A DNA stretch of 64,000 bases from assembly GCA_902563505.1 (NCBI GenBank), contig CACEXK010000001.1:221711-285710 (forward strand). The letters are read 5' to 3'. Positions within the stretch are counted from its first letter, which is position 1. Each line of letters begins with the position of its first letter. The notes beneath the pieces are model-generated. The model searched no databases. It was not told where the DNA came from and saw only the letters and a list, made by a program, of their open reading frames with translations. The DNA comes from an uncultured Alphaproteobacteria bacterium (GTDB lineage Bacteria > Pseudomonadota > Alphaproteobacteria > Methylaequorales > Methylaequoraceae). Positions 1-7,834 of the stretch are shown piece after piece. The position numbers and the translations under genes are program-made.

Positions 1-1007
1 CTATGCATCCCTAAACCGTGAGTGTTATTATAAATGTTAATTTTAGATTTTTTATAAATTGAATATAATTCATTTTGATCTTGTATTTCACCCCTACAAA
101 ATTCAGAAAATTCATTATAAGCAGACCAACCACCTCCTACTAGTGCGTAATTACTGCTGAATTGTGATATTAATCTTGCTAATGTAATTCTATCTAAAAA
201 TCGAGGATAGTCAGTGCTAAAAAGTCTAATTAAATTATTTAAAATTGATTTATTGGCTGAGCCAAATACCTCTAAAGTTTTATTTTTAATTTTTTTTGAA
301 ATTAAATTTACATTTAAATTTCCAGACAATGGTTCGTAATTAATTTCAGTTAATGCTTGAAGAAAGATTATTACTTCCTTCGTTTTTTCAATACTAATTT
401 TATCTTTGTTTTTTAAAAATCTTCTCAACCTATTCTCTAAGACAGAATCAAAATCACATTTTTCTTTAATTTCGAAGTTTCTGTAAAAAAGTGGATTGAA
501 ATTTATATGCACTCCTGCTGGGATATATCCACATATTGAAAATTCAAGATTTTGAAAATTTTCTATTTTTAATTTTTTACTGATATCAAAAAGACCATTT
601 GTAACATTCTTCTCAGAGATTCCAGGGTATAACAAAGATGAAAAACATTTTGGTTTTTTTTTTATTCCAAAGGCTCTCTTAGATGTATAGAAATATGAAA
701 TGTCACCTTCCATCAAACTTTCTAGTTCTGACTCTGAATCAAAATAAAAATCCTGAAACCAAGATATGAATCTTATTTTTTTATTTAATTCCCTTGGTCT
801 TCCCCTATTGACTCTAAAAACAAAATCATAATTATTTTGTGATAAAAAATTTATCAGCGTTAAATCATCAATTTTATCATCCATTAAATCCGCTTGGTGA
901 CCATAATTTAATAGTTGTTTTTTAATTTCAATAAGTTGATTTATATCGTAAAATTTTGAAGCGTTTGGTATCAACAAAAATTTTAATTCTTTTTTTTTTG
1001 CGTTCAT
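1..1007 (-). CDS. Glycosyltransferase-like protein, CgeB/YkvP-type (3' end outside window)
   Basis: A reading frame starts at the ATG at 1007 (MNAKKKELKFLLIPN) and stays open to the window edge, giving about 335 residues without the C-terminus. No signal peptide or membrane segment is visible. The phrases YFYTSKRAFGI and SKINIYNNTHGLGMH resemble CgeB-type glycosyltransferases, where such a segment precedes the sugar-nucleotide-binding end. It begins 9 bp after the stop of the upstream cysQ on the same strand, so the two are probably cotranscribed. The assignment rests on pattern similarity only, and the conserved C-terminal half is not in the window. The existence of the gene is much surer than its function. 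Confidence 0.55.
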   Translation of the reverse strand, partial: MNAKKKELKFLLIPNASKFYDINQLIEIKKQLLNYGHQADLMDDKIDDLTLINFLSQNNYDFVFRVNRGRPRELNKKIRFISWFQDFYFDSESELESLMEGDISYFYTSKRAFGIKKKPKCFSSLLYPGISEKNVTNGLFDISKKLKIENFQNLEFSICGYIPAGVHINFNPLFYRNFEIKEKCDFDSVLENRLRRFLKNKDKISIEKTKEVIIFLQALTEINYEPLSGNLNVNLISKKIKNKTLEVFGSANKSILNNLIRLFSTDYPRFLDRITLARLISQFSSNYALVGGGWSAYNEFSEFCRGEIQDQNELYSIYKKSKINIYNNTHGLGMH

Positions 1008-1016
1008 TTAATTTTT

Positions 1017-1808
1017 TTATTTTAGAATTGATTTAAGAATATTTAAATTAAAATTTTCTTTGTGAGAAATAAATGGTTTATTTAAAAAGTCTTTTTTTCC
1101 ATAAATTATCTTTTTTAATCTAAAATCTGAAGTTTTTCCCCCTGCATTTTTAAGAATTGCATGACCTGATGCTGTATCCCATTCCATTGTTTTTCCATAT
1201 CTAATATATAAATCAGCTTTGCCTTCAGCTATAAGACAAAATTTTAGTGAAGAACCCACTTTCATGATTTTTGAATTTTTGATATTTTTTATTAATTTTT
1301 TTGTGTTTTCATCTAAATGAGATCTACTTACTAGAATTCTTGTTTTTTCATACTTCACATTTGAGGATATTTTTTTTGCTATTCCTTTTTCAAATTTATA
1401 TGAAGCGGTTCCATCTGTGTAATATCGTATTTTTGATGCCGGAATTGATATAACTGAAACAGTTGGTCGCATGTTATAAAGATAACAAATATTGACTGTA
1501 AACTCTCCATTCTTATTTATAAATTCTTTAGTTCCATCTAATGGATCAATCAGAAAGAAACTTTTATGATTATAAATTTCTTTCTTTACATTTTCTTCAG
1601 AAATAATAGGGATTTTTGGAAATTCTTTTTGTAATAATGAACAAATTATCCGATTTGATTCTAGATCTGCTAGTGTAAGAGGAGATTTATCTATTTTCTT
1701 TTTATAATCAAATTTTGTATGATAGATCTCTAGGATTCTCTCTGATGCCTGCAAGGAAATTACACTTAAAAGTTTTGCTAATTCTTTAAAATTATTTGGC
1801 TCTATCAT
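1017..1808 (-). CDS. cysQ: 3'(2'),5'-bisphosphate nucleotidase CysQ (inositol monophosphatase superfamily)
   Basis: This 263-aa protein has the metal-dependent phosphatase signature of the IMPase/FIG/CysQ superfamily: EEN at residues 71-73, DPLDGT at 88-93 and MEWDTASGHAIL near residue 212. These provide the Mg2+ ligands. CysQ removes the 3'-phosphate from PAP, a by-product of sulfate assimilation, in the cytoplasm. The segment FINKNGEFTVNI directly after DPLDGT is typical of CysQ rather than SuhB. Length is normal for the family. It lies 11 bp downstream of the acuI-like gene on the same strand and just before the glycosyltransferase-like gene, suggesting one operon. An inositol or histidinol phosphatase is the main alternative. 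Confidence 0.87.
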   Translation of the reverse strand: MIEPNNFKELAKLLSVISLQASERILEIYHTKFDYKKKIDKSPLTLADLESNRIICSLLQKEFPKIPIISEENVKKEIYNHKSFFLIDPLDGTKEFINKNGEFTVNICYLYNMRPTVSVISIPASKIRYYTDGTASYKFEKGIAKKISSNVKYEKTRILVSRSHLDENTKKLIKNIKNSKIMKVGSSLKFCLIAEGKADLYIRYGKTMEWDTASGHAILKNAGGKTSDFRLKKIIYGKKDFLNKPFISHKENFNLNILKSILK

Positions 1809-1819
1809 TAATTAAACTT

Positions 1820-2794
1820 TTATATACTTAGATTAATTATTGTTCGTCCCTCAACTTTACCTTTCAATATTTTATTGGAAAGACTCTTTACATCGCTAAG
1901 AGATTTTTCAGAACAAATTAATTTTAATTTTCTTAAATCCAGATATTTCTCTAAAAAATCCCAAGCCTTTTGTCTTTTGTTTAAACTGGCGTAAACACAA
2001 TCAACTCCTGATAATGTTATATTTCTTAAAATAAAAGGAAAAACTGTTGTGTTAAGAATGTGACTTTTGGCAAGCCCTGTAGAAGCTACAATTCCGTCAT
2101 ATTTTATTTCACTGATAATACTAGCTAGTACATCACCACCAACTGTATCTATGCAACCTGCCCATTTTTGAGACCCCAAAGGATTTTTGTTGAAAATAAA
2201 TTTTTTTCTATCCAGAATATTTATGTTTCCTAGTTTGGAAAGAAATTTTGATTTTTTTCCAGTTAAAGCTGTAACATCATATTTTAATTTAGCTAATAAA
2301 TGTGTAGCTATGCTCCCTACTCCGCCAGATGCTCCTGTAACAATTATTTTACCCATATTAGGTTTTAACTTTTTAGTTATTTCTAATACACATAATGCTG
2401 CGGTATAGCCAGCTGAACCTATAATCATTGACTGTTTTTCATTTATTTTCTTTGGCAAATGAATCAACCAATCACCATTAACCCTTGCATATTGAGAAAA
2501 TCCACCAAAATGTTTTTCTCCAACACCCCATCCATTAAGTATAACCTTATGACCCTTCTTAAATTTTTTATGAGATGATTCTTCTACTGTACCTACAAAA
2601 TCAACTCCAGGAATCATAGGAAATGCTTTTATTATTGGTATTTTTCCTGTGATAGCTAGTCCATCTTTATAATTAAAACTACTATAGGAAATTTTTATTA
2701 AAACATTACCTTCCATCAGGTAATCTTTATTTATTGACCTTATTCCTTTTTTTTTATTATCTTCTATGACGAAAGCTCTAAAACTTTTAATCAT
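1820..2794 (-). CDS. acuI: Acrylyl-CoA reductase AcuI / YhdH-YhfP family zinc-less quinone oxidoreductase
   Basis: This 324-aa medium-chain dehydrogenase/reductase shows the YhdH/AcuI hallmarks: SSFNYKDGLAITGK near residue 40, GVDFVGTVEES near 65, NGWGVGEKHFGG near 90, and the Rossmann phrase VTGASGGVGS near 150. Family members reduce acrylyl-CoA to propionyl-CoA with NADPH. In marine bacteria this detoxifies acrylate from DMSP breakdown and serves 3-hydroxypropionate use. No structural zinc cysteine cluster is visible, as expected. Length matches the family (about 325-330 aa). No other DMSP genes occur here, so the physiological substrate is inferred from the family. The gene is first in a leftward cluster with cysQ and the glycosyltransferase-like gene. 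Confidence 0.8.
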   Translation of the reverse strand: MIKSFRAFVIEDNKKKGIRSINKDYLMEGNVLIKISYSSFNYKDGLAITGKIPIIKAFPMIPGVDFVGTVEESSHKKFKKGHKVILNGWGVGEKHFGGFSQYARVNGDWLIHLPKKINEKQSMIIGSAGYTAALCVLEITKKLKPNMGKIIVTGASGGVGSIATHLLAKLKYDVTALTGKKSKFLSKLGNINILDRKKFIFNKNPLGSQKWAGCIDTVGGDVLASIISEIKYDGIVASTGLAKSHILNTTVFPFILRNITLSGVDCVYASLNKRQKAWDFLEKYLDLRKLKLICSEKSLSDVKSLSNKILKGKVEGRTIINLSI

Positions 2795-3025
2795 CTTAAT
2801 GACATATCACCTAAATTTTTTTCACTTTTTCATTAATTGACTAATGTGTCCAGTAAAACTAAATTGAAGAATATATTTATTAACACAAAAACACTATGAA
2901 AAAATTATCAATTTTTCTAATTTAATTTTATTTTTTAGTAAATTTTTTTCATCACTAAAATGGAAAAAAGATTCAAGCGAAGAAAGTGTATTAAAGTTTG
3001 TTTTTTAAAAACAAGTTATTAAGAG

Positions 3026-3229
3026 ATGACAAAAATAAATGAAAATTATTTATCTCTAGTTGTTGATCATACTTGTTGGTGGAAGGCCAAGAAATTTAGA
3101 AAAGAATCAGCCAATTTTCTAAAAAAAAAAAAAAAAGATGGATGGAGATTAAGAAAAAGTATTTTAATAAAAAAGAAATTAACTACGATAGACACTAAAA
3201 CTTATAAGGCATATTTTTTTTACAAATAA
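3026..3229 (+). CDS. Small hypothetical protein, possibly DUF4177-like
   Basis: This 67-aa basic frame ends in KDGWRLRKSIL followed by a strand-like TYKAYFFYK. That recalls the Gly-Trp-x-Leu core and terminal beta strand of small DUF4177-type proteins. A weak purine-rich stretch (AAGAGATG) surrounds the start. A run of 14 A residues at about 3122-3135 encodes a lysine stretch, so a frameshift in sequencing or in the cell is possible. It sits alone in an AT-rich gap upstream of tRNA-Ser. Coding status is uncertain. Confidence 0.35.
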   Translation: MTKINENYLSLVVDHTCWWKAKKFRKESANFLKKKKKDGWRLRKSILIKKKLTTIDTKTYKAYFFYK

Positions 3230-3307
3230 TTAAAATCTGGTGGTTATAATTAGATTGAATAATCAACTTTTTTGTGTATTTTGTATTTTAGTAAATTTTA
3301 TTCATAT

Positions 3308-3397
3308 GGAGAGATGGCAGAGTGGTCGAATGCACTGGTCTTGAAAACCAGCAAGGATGCAAGTCCTTCCAGGGTTCGAATCCCTGTCTCTCCGCCA
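3308..3397 (+). tRNA. tRNA-Ser (anticodon UGA)
   Basis: A 90-nt class II tRNA with encoded CCA. The acceptor stem GGAGAGA pairs with TCTCTCC. The anticodon arm is CTGGT-CTTGAAA-ACCAG (3335-3351) with anticodon TGA at 3342-3344. A variable arm (AAGGATGCAAGTCCTT) and the T-loop TTCGAAT follow. The 3' 17 nt plus CCACTA recur downstream at 10146, 10610 and, degenerate, at 16474, so this tRNA is the likely attachment site of the island that follows. Confidence 0.97.
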
Positions 3398-3526
3398 CTA
3401 TCCAGAAGCCCCAGAATCCCTACTCTTTAGAAGCTTGATTTTGTAATTTTACCCCCCAAGATTACCCCCCATGAATATATAGACCCGGGGGAGGAAAAAT
3501 ACCCCGGCTTGTTTTGGTTGTTATAG
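3381..3526 (+). repeat. Left direct repeat (att-like) beginning inside the tRNA-Ser 3' end
   Basis: 146 bp starting with TCCCTGTCTCTCCGCCACTA and ending GGTTGTTATAG match 10146-10290 with only scattered differences, including the segments TACCCCCCAAGATTACCCCC and ATACCCCGGCTTGTTTTGG. The repeat starts in the T-arm of the tRNA, as expected for a tRNA-targeting integrase att site, but is far longer than a usual core. Confidence 0.8.
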
Positions 3527-3784
3527 ATACTCAATCGCCAAAAAATCTTTCAGCATCTAAAACTGCACCAACAGTTAAAGTAGGAGCTGGTTTCCAGGAT
3601 TTAGATTTTCTATCAAAAAAAATTGGAGCTACACCACCGTCTTTTGTCTTACCTAAAGCTATTGGAAATCCAATGTCTCGAACACCAGTTTCTTCTATTG
3701 GTTCTATTGGTTCTATGAAGATAATTTCTGAAGATTCTTTTTTACTTGACAATAACTGAACCTAACTTTTTTTATTAATATTAA

Positions 3785-3816
3785 AGTAGAGATAAGAAAT
3801 TAAACTTATCTCTACT
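3785..3816. other. Perfect 12-bp stem, 8-nt loop hairpin upstream of the defence operon
   Basis: AGTAGAGATAAG and CTTATCTCTACT flank an AAATTAAA loop. No T-run follows on the plus strand, so it is not a clear terminator in that direction; on the minus strand it runs into AT-rich DNA. It may isolate the defence operon from upstream transcription or act as a binding site. The surrounding 3527-3941 stretch holds no gene I can support. Confidence 0.5.
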
Positions 3817-3865
3817 ACCATTCGGAGAAATGATAATTTCATAATCCCATATTTTAAAAATATGT

Positions 3866-3941
3866 CAACAAATATTTGTTGAATATAATTAATAATTAAC
3901 AATTGTGTTGACACAAACTATATTTGTGATAAATATATACT
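3866..3941 (+). promoter_or_regulatory. Candidate promoter and paired operator-like palindromes of the restriction/defence operon
   Basis: CAACAAATATTTGTTG (3866-3881) is a perfect 16-bp palindrome. A related inverted repeat, CACAAA-CTATA-TTTGTG (3912-3928), overlaps a TTGACA -35 hexamer at 3908-3913. Possible -10 elements (GATAAA at 3928, AAATAT at 3931) put the start within a few bases of the ATG at 3942, so the message would be nearly leaderless. The shared ACAAA...TTTGT half-sites suggest a dimeric repressor. The ribbon-helix-helix-like N-terminus of the methyltransferase at 7835-9133 is a candidate binder (inference). Confidence 0.55.
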
Positions 3942-4163
3942 ATGGAAAGTAAAAATAAGAAGTTTAAAGACTTAGCAGTTGCAAGAGTTAACAAAGCTTT
4001 GAAACATATTCAACTAATAGGTAATTTATCAAATAAACAACATTATTCCTATGAAGAACAGGATGTGAAAAAGATATTCTCTGCACTTGATAATGAAATT
4101 AAAAATATAAAACAAAAGTTTAGTAATGGTAATGGAAGAAATAAAGATAAATTTAATTTTTAA
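3942..4163 (+). CDS. Small conserved-looking protein at the head of the defence operon
   Basis: This 73-aa soluble protein is predicted mostly helical, with recognisable segments FKDLAVARVNKALKHIQLIG and EQDVKKIFSALDNEI. It has no membrane segment or signal peptide. It ends 2 bp before the ATPase start, so translation is likely coupled. From memory, small proteins of this type occur next to GHKL-type ATPases in restriction-modification loci, but I cannot name a family. Its position suggests a subunit or regulator of the ATPase. No Shine-Dalgarno sequence is visible, consistent with a near-leaderless transcript from the promoter at 3908-3936. Confidence 0.7.
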   Translation: MESKNKKFKDLAVARVNKALKHIQLIGNLSNKQHYSYEEQDVKKIFSALDNEIKNIKQKFSNGNGRNKDKFNF

Positions 4164-4165
4164 AG

Positions 4166-6166
4166 ATGCTAAAGTGGAACTTTGATCTAAGAGAAAGCAC
4201 TCAATTTCAGGGTTGGGAAGACTCTAATGCCAAACTTTTTAAAGGCTCTCCCTATAAAAGTTTAGGAAAAGAAATAACACAAAACTCAATTGATGCAGCA
4301 AATAATGAAACAGAAAAAGTTTGTTTAAAATTTAAGTTACTAAAATTACCTTCTGAGAATATTCCAGGAAACAAAGAACTACTAGAAAGACTCAGATATT
4401 GCTTAGCTGATGTAGACATGATGTCGAATGAGGTGCATAAAGTGACAATCCAAAATGCAATTAAAACATTAGAGAGAGAAAAAATACGTGTTTTAAAAAT
4501 AGAGGAGCTATCTGGAACAGGTGGTATGGAAGGTCCTTCAAAGGAATTTAAAAAAGCATTTCATGTATATATGAAAGGTTCTGGAAAAAGTGTTAAACCT
4601 GAACCAGGTGCTCGAGGATCTCAGGGAGAGGGAAAAGGAGCTCCAATCAATCTGTCAGATATAAACACAATATTTGTTTCGACCAATTATTATGATGAAG
4701 AAAATAAAAAACAATCATTGATAGAAGGCAGAACACATATCTCCAGTCATTTTCCAAGAATAAATGGAGAGAGAGACAAAAGTATATGTTTTGATAGTAT
4801 TGGTTATTTCGGAGAAAATTTTGGCGCCTTTGAGTATAGTAAAATAGCAAATAAACCTGAATATGAGTGGCTAAAAAAAAATAATATTGGTACTGATATT
4901 TTTATAATCGGCTTTAGAGAAGATGATTCTTGGTTTAAACAGATAACGCCATCTATTCTGATCAGCTATTTTGCTGCCATAGAAAATAAAAATTTAGAGG
5001 TAAAGATTGAACACCCTATTTCTGGGGGTGATTTGTGGGAAAGACATTTAAAAGCTTCAGATTTAGAAAAACACTTTAATGATACGTCAATTAAACAATT
5101 TTTAAAAAATTTTGATAGTGATATAACTTCTACCGACTTTGAAGAAGCTGGACAGTTTTGGAAAACATTTAAAAATTCAAAAGAAAGAATAAAAAAAGTT
5201 GTTGAAGGAATTGGAGAGTTAACTTTCCATATTGGTGAAAAAGGTGATGATTCCCAAAAAAATCATAATATTGGGCTAATTAGAAGAGAAATGTTTATTA
5301 CTAATCTTGGAGACCACAAATCATCAATCTTTCAAGGATTTAGCTCTAAATATCAGAGAGCTAATATCATAATTGAAGCAAATTCAATAAAAACTAGTGA
5401 TTTTTTTGTAGAGTTGGAACCTCCAGACCACAATAAGATTGAATTAACTCAAATAAATGACCCTGAAAAACTTAAAAAATCACGTAAGGCATTACAAAAT
5501 TTAAAGAAAGAGATAATAGAAATTATGGATAAGCACTTTTGCGAAGAAGAGGTGGACCCTGAAAATATTGACTTTTTTGATGATTGGCTAGTAACAGAGG
5601 GAGATCGTCTTGAATCAAAGGACTTTGATCCATTTTCGAGAATAAGATTTAACATACGTTCACAAAAATTATTACAAGTTAAACGTAAAACTAAAAGCAA
5701 TGAAACAGAAATTTTTGAAGAAGATATTGAGAATGACCTAGAGGATGCATTTGGATCAGAGGAATTTACCCCAGTAAATCCAGGACCTAATCCTCCAGGA
5801 CCTAATCCTCCAGGACCTGTCCCTATTCCTGAGCCGGTTCCAGTTCCTAAACCAAGGAGACCTAAACGTCGAAATTCTCCAAAACAAAATATTGAACTGA
5901 TAAACCCAAGAATTATAATTTCCAATAATAAAGCTAAGATATTTTTTACCCCAACTAAAACCTGTAGAGTTGAATTAGAATTAAATGAATACGGCGCAGA
6001 TATAATGGAAGGAATTCAGATTTTGGAAGTTAACGATGAATCTGCAAATTTAACTGAACAAGGGACACTAGAGTTAAATGTAATCAAGAATGAGAGAGTT
6101 ACCTTAGATATAGAATTGGATAAAAATAATATTAATTCAGTTAAACTTTTAGCTGGCAAGGTTTAG
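4166..6166 (+). CDS. GHKL (HSP90/MutL/MORC-like) ATPase of a restriction/defence locus
   Basis: This 666-aa protein has the Bergerat ATP-binding fold near its N-terminus: an N-box LGKEITQNSIDAA at residues 33-45, a G1-like box VLKIEELSGTGGM near 110, and a G2/lid box GARGSQGEGKGAP near 149-161. A middle domain of about 350 residues follows. Then comes a proline-rich linker (repeated GPNPP, then PIPEPVPVP) at about 535-570, with a basic segment and a beta-rich C-terminal domain of about 95 residues. GHKL ATPases of MutL/MORC type are known partners of prokaryotic restriction-modification genes and probably act as clamp-like sensors. It is followed at 2 bp by the next gene and shares the island with a methyltransferase and an endonuclease. 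No helicase gene accompanies it here. Confidence 0.78.
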   Translation: MLKWNFDLRESTQFQGWEDSNAKLFKGSPYKSLGKEITQNSIDAANNETEKVCLKFKLLKLPSENIPGNKELLERLRYCLADVDMMSNEVHKVTIQNAIKTLEREKIRVLKIEELSGTGGMEGPSKEFKKAFHVYMKGSGKSVKPEPGARGSQGEGKGAPINLSDINTIFVSTNYYDEENKKQSLIEGRTHISSHFPRINGERDKSICFDSIGYFGENFGAFEYSKIANKPEYEWLKKNNIGTDIFIIGFREDDSWFKQITPSILISYFAAIENKNLEVKIEHPISGGDLWERHLKASDLEKHFNDTSIKQFLKNFDSDITSTDFEEAGQFWKTFKNSKERIKKVVEGIGELTFHIGEKGDDSQKNHNIGLIRREMFITNLGDHKSSIFQGFSSKYQRANIIIEANSIKTSDFFVELEPPDHNKIELTQINDPEKLKKSRKALQNLKKEIIEIMDKHFCEEEVDPENIDFFDDWLVTEGDRLESKDFDPFSRIRFNIRSQKLLQVKRKTKSNETEIFEEDIENDLEDAFGSEEFTPVNPGPNPPGPNPPGPVPIPEPVPVPKPRRPKRRNSPKQNIELINPRIIISNNKAKIFFTPTKTCRVELELNEYGADIMEGIQILEVNDESANLTEQGTLELNVIKNERVTLDIELDKNNINSVKLLAGKV

Positions 6167-6168
6167 TA

Positions 6169-7029
6169 ATGAAATTCGATTCTCAAAGAGTCTTTAATTT
6201 TCCTGTTCTCAGAAATAATAATGACGATTATGTTAAGGGATCTTTCAGAATAAATTTAGAAGAAATTCAAAATGTAGAAAAAAATGATGATTATGCATTT
6301 ATAAAATTTTCATTTGAATTAGATGTTAAGGAAATAAAAGATTTACTCTCTCAAAACTTAGTGGAATATTGCGTGATTTTGGATAGTAAAAAATCATTTT
6401 ATAGAGAAAGTTTTAGTTTTAATAAATCAGAGGGCAATACTATAAAAATTAAAAAAGAATTATGTAAAGATAAACTAATTTTAGAGAGTTACATAGTAGC
6501 TAAAGATAGAATAACTGGTTTTAAGTGTAGTGATATTAACAGTGAATTTAATCACAATGAATTTTCATTTGAACAAGGTGCTATACTAGCACAAAATGAA
6601 GAAATAGACATAGACTGTATAAATGATAGATATAAAAAGTTAACAAACTTAGTTCAAATGTATAAAGATCCAAACCTGAAAGATGGAGAATGGAAATATG
6701 ATATTGAAGCTGATAAGCCCATAATTTCAGTTTCGTTTAAGCAATATGAAATTATTCATAAGAATAAAAAATATAGAGCAATTTTTGCCAATACATTCTT
6801 AGTAATTATTGTAAACGAAATGCTTGATATAATTTTAAATAGGGATGAAGAAAGCGATGATTTAATATGGAAAAAATGGATATTAGAGCAATTAGACAAA
6901 CACTATCCTGACTCCTCATTAGGAAAGCTTGATTATCATAAAAAGTTGCAAATATGTCAAAAAATACTTAAAAATCCATTGAAAAGTCTCAATAGTGATT
7001 TAAAAACAATTGAAAATCTTAGGGGGTAA
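6169..7029 (+). CDS. Unrecognised defence-operon protein (286 aa)
   Basis: The gene starts 2 bp after the ATPase stop and ends 3 bp before the next gene, so it is an integral part of the operon. The protein is acidic to neutral and soluble. Its N-terminal 150 residues look beta-rich (alternating hydrophobic stretches such as YAFIKFSFELDV and YCVILDSKKSFY) and its C-terminal third is helical. I see no nuclease, helicase or nucleotide-binding motif and do not recognise a family. The reliable statement is genetic coupling to the ATPase; a structural or targeting subunit is only a guess. Confidence 0.75.
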   Translation: MKFDSQRVFNFPVLRNNNDDYVKGSFRINLEEIQNVEKNDDYAFIKFSFELDVKEIKDLLSQNLVEYCVILDSKKSFYRESFSFNKSEGNTIKIKKELCKDKLILESYIVAKDRITGFKCSDINSEFNHNEFSFEQGAILAQNEEIDIDCINDRYKKLTNLVQMYKDPNLKDGEWKYDIEADKPIISVSFKQYEIIHKNKKYRAIFANTFLVIIVNEMLDIILNRDEESDDLIWKKWILEQLDKHYPDSSLGKLDYHKKLQICQKILKNPLKSLNSDLKTIENLRG

Positions 7030-7032
7030 TTA

Positions 7033-7803
7033 ATGGAATTAAAAATGTTCAAAAGCAATAAATCAATAAAACACCTTGAAAGTAAAATTAGTGAAAACTT
7101 TAATTATTATTTTGAAGACAACAACACTTTTGAAAATTTGATTGCAGATGAACCAACTGTTGTTGTTGGTGAAATAGAAAATAAAAATTTTTGCAAGGAG
7201 CTCTTAGACTTTAATCCAAATAAAGCTGCAATCGTGGATATAGAAAATTCTAAAATTGTTTGGAAAAACCTTTGTAATATAGATATTAGACTTGCTCATG
7301 AATCAAGATTTTGGGTTTATTTAAGTCATACATTAGCGTTGGAATACATAAAACAAAGAATAAACAAATCAACACAAATAAAAAAAAATGAAAATACTAT
7401 AACTAACTATTTCTTTGGTAAAGGAAGAGGTCTTTGGGTAAGAGAACCAAATCTATCTGGGTTATGGTTTAGATCATATATTGCAAGGAAAATTACTTTT
7501 GTGGAACCAAATGAAGCCATTAGATTATTATGTTCTTATACAGATCTTTATTATAGCATATCAACAAGACCTGCTTTACTAAAAAATTCTCATATCCTGA
7601 ATATTTTTTTTAAAGCTGTAAAATATATTGAGGACAATCTCAATAAGGATTATTTAACTAGAAAAAAAGGAGATTCATTAAATAATTATTTGTTATGGTT
7701 AAAAAAAATAAATTTTGAGGGTGGTTATAAATTACTTGATGCGATCCCTGATCAAAATCTAAAAGAACTATTTTTAGATCTTTCTAATGTAAAACACAAT
7801 TAG
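7033..7803 (+). CDS. Defence-operon protein resembling DUF6339 (256 aa)
   Basis: Start at 7033 is supported by the purine-rich AGGGGG about 8 bp upstream. The middle of the protein carries DIRLAHESRFWVYLSHTLAL, then ITNYFFGKGRGLWVREPNLS and LWFRSYIARKITF. A pattern of Arg/Trp-rich helices around a 'W-x-x-L-S-H' phrase matches my memory of DUF6339 proteins, found beside ATPases in restriction loci; I cannot confirm this here. No catalytic motif, signal peptide or membrane segment is seen. It is the last gene of the rightward operon and converges on the methyltransferase gene, whose stop is 31 bp away. Confidence 0.72.
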   Translation: MELKMFKSNKSIKHLESKISENFNYYFEDNNTFENLIADEPTVVVGEIENKNFCKELLDFNPNKAAIVDIENSKIVWKNLCNIDIRLAHESRFWVYLSHTLALEYIKQRINKSTQIKKNENTITNYFFGKGRGLWVREPNLSGLWFRSYIARKITFVEPNEAIRLLCSYTDLYYSISTRPALLKNSHILNIFFKAVKYIEDNLNKDYLTRKKGDSLNNYLLWLKKINFEGGYKLLDAIPDQNLKELFLDLSNVKHN

Positions 7804-7834
7804 AGCTTAAATAGAATAATTAAAATAATTGGCT

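Noticed and set aside
3514..3759. Overlapping frames on both strands (81 aa plus, 73 aa minus) at the left end of the island
   Set aside because: The minus frame would need a TTG start with no ribosome site, the plus frame has odd composition, and neither matches a family I know. Possibly the remnant of a lost island gene, but not supportable as a gene.
5449..5925. 158-aa minus-strand frame rich in Gly within the GHKL ATPase gene
   Set aside because: It is the reverse complement of the proline-rich linker; the plus-strand protein has clear ATPase motifs throughout.
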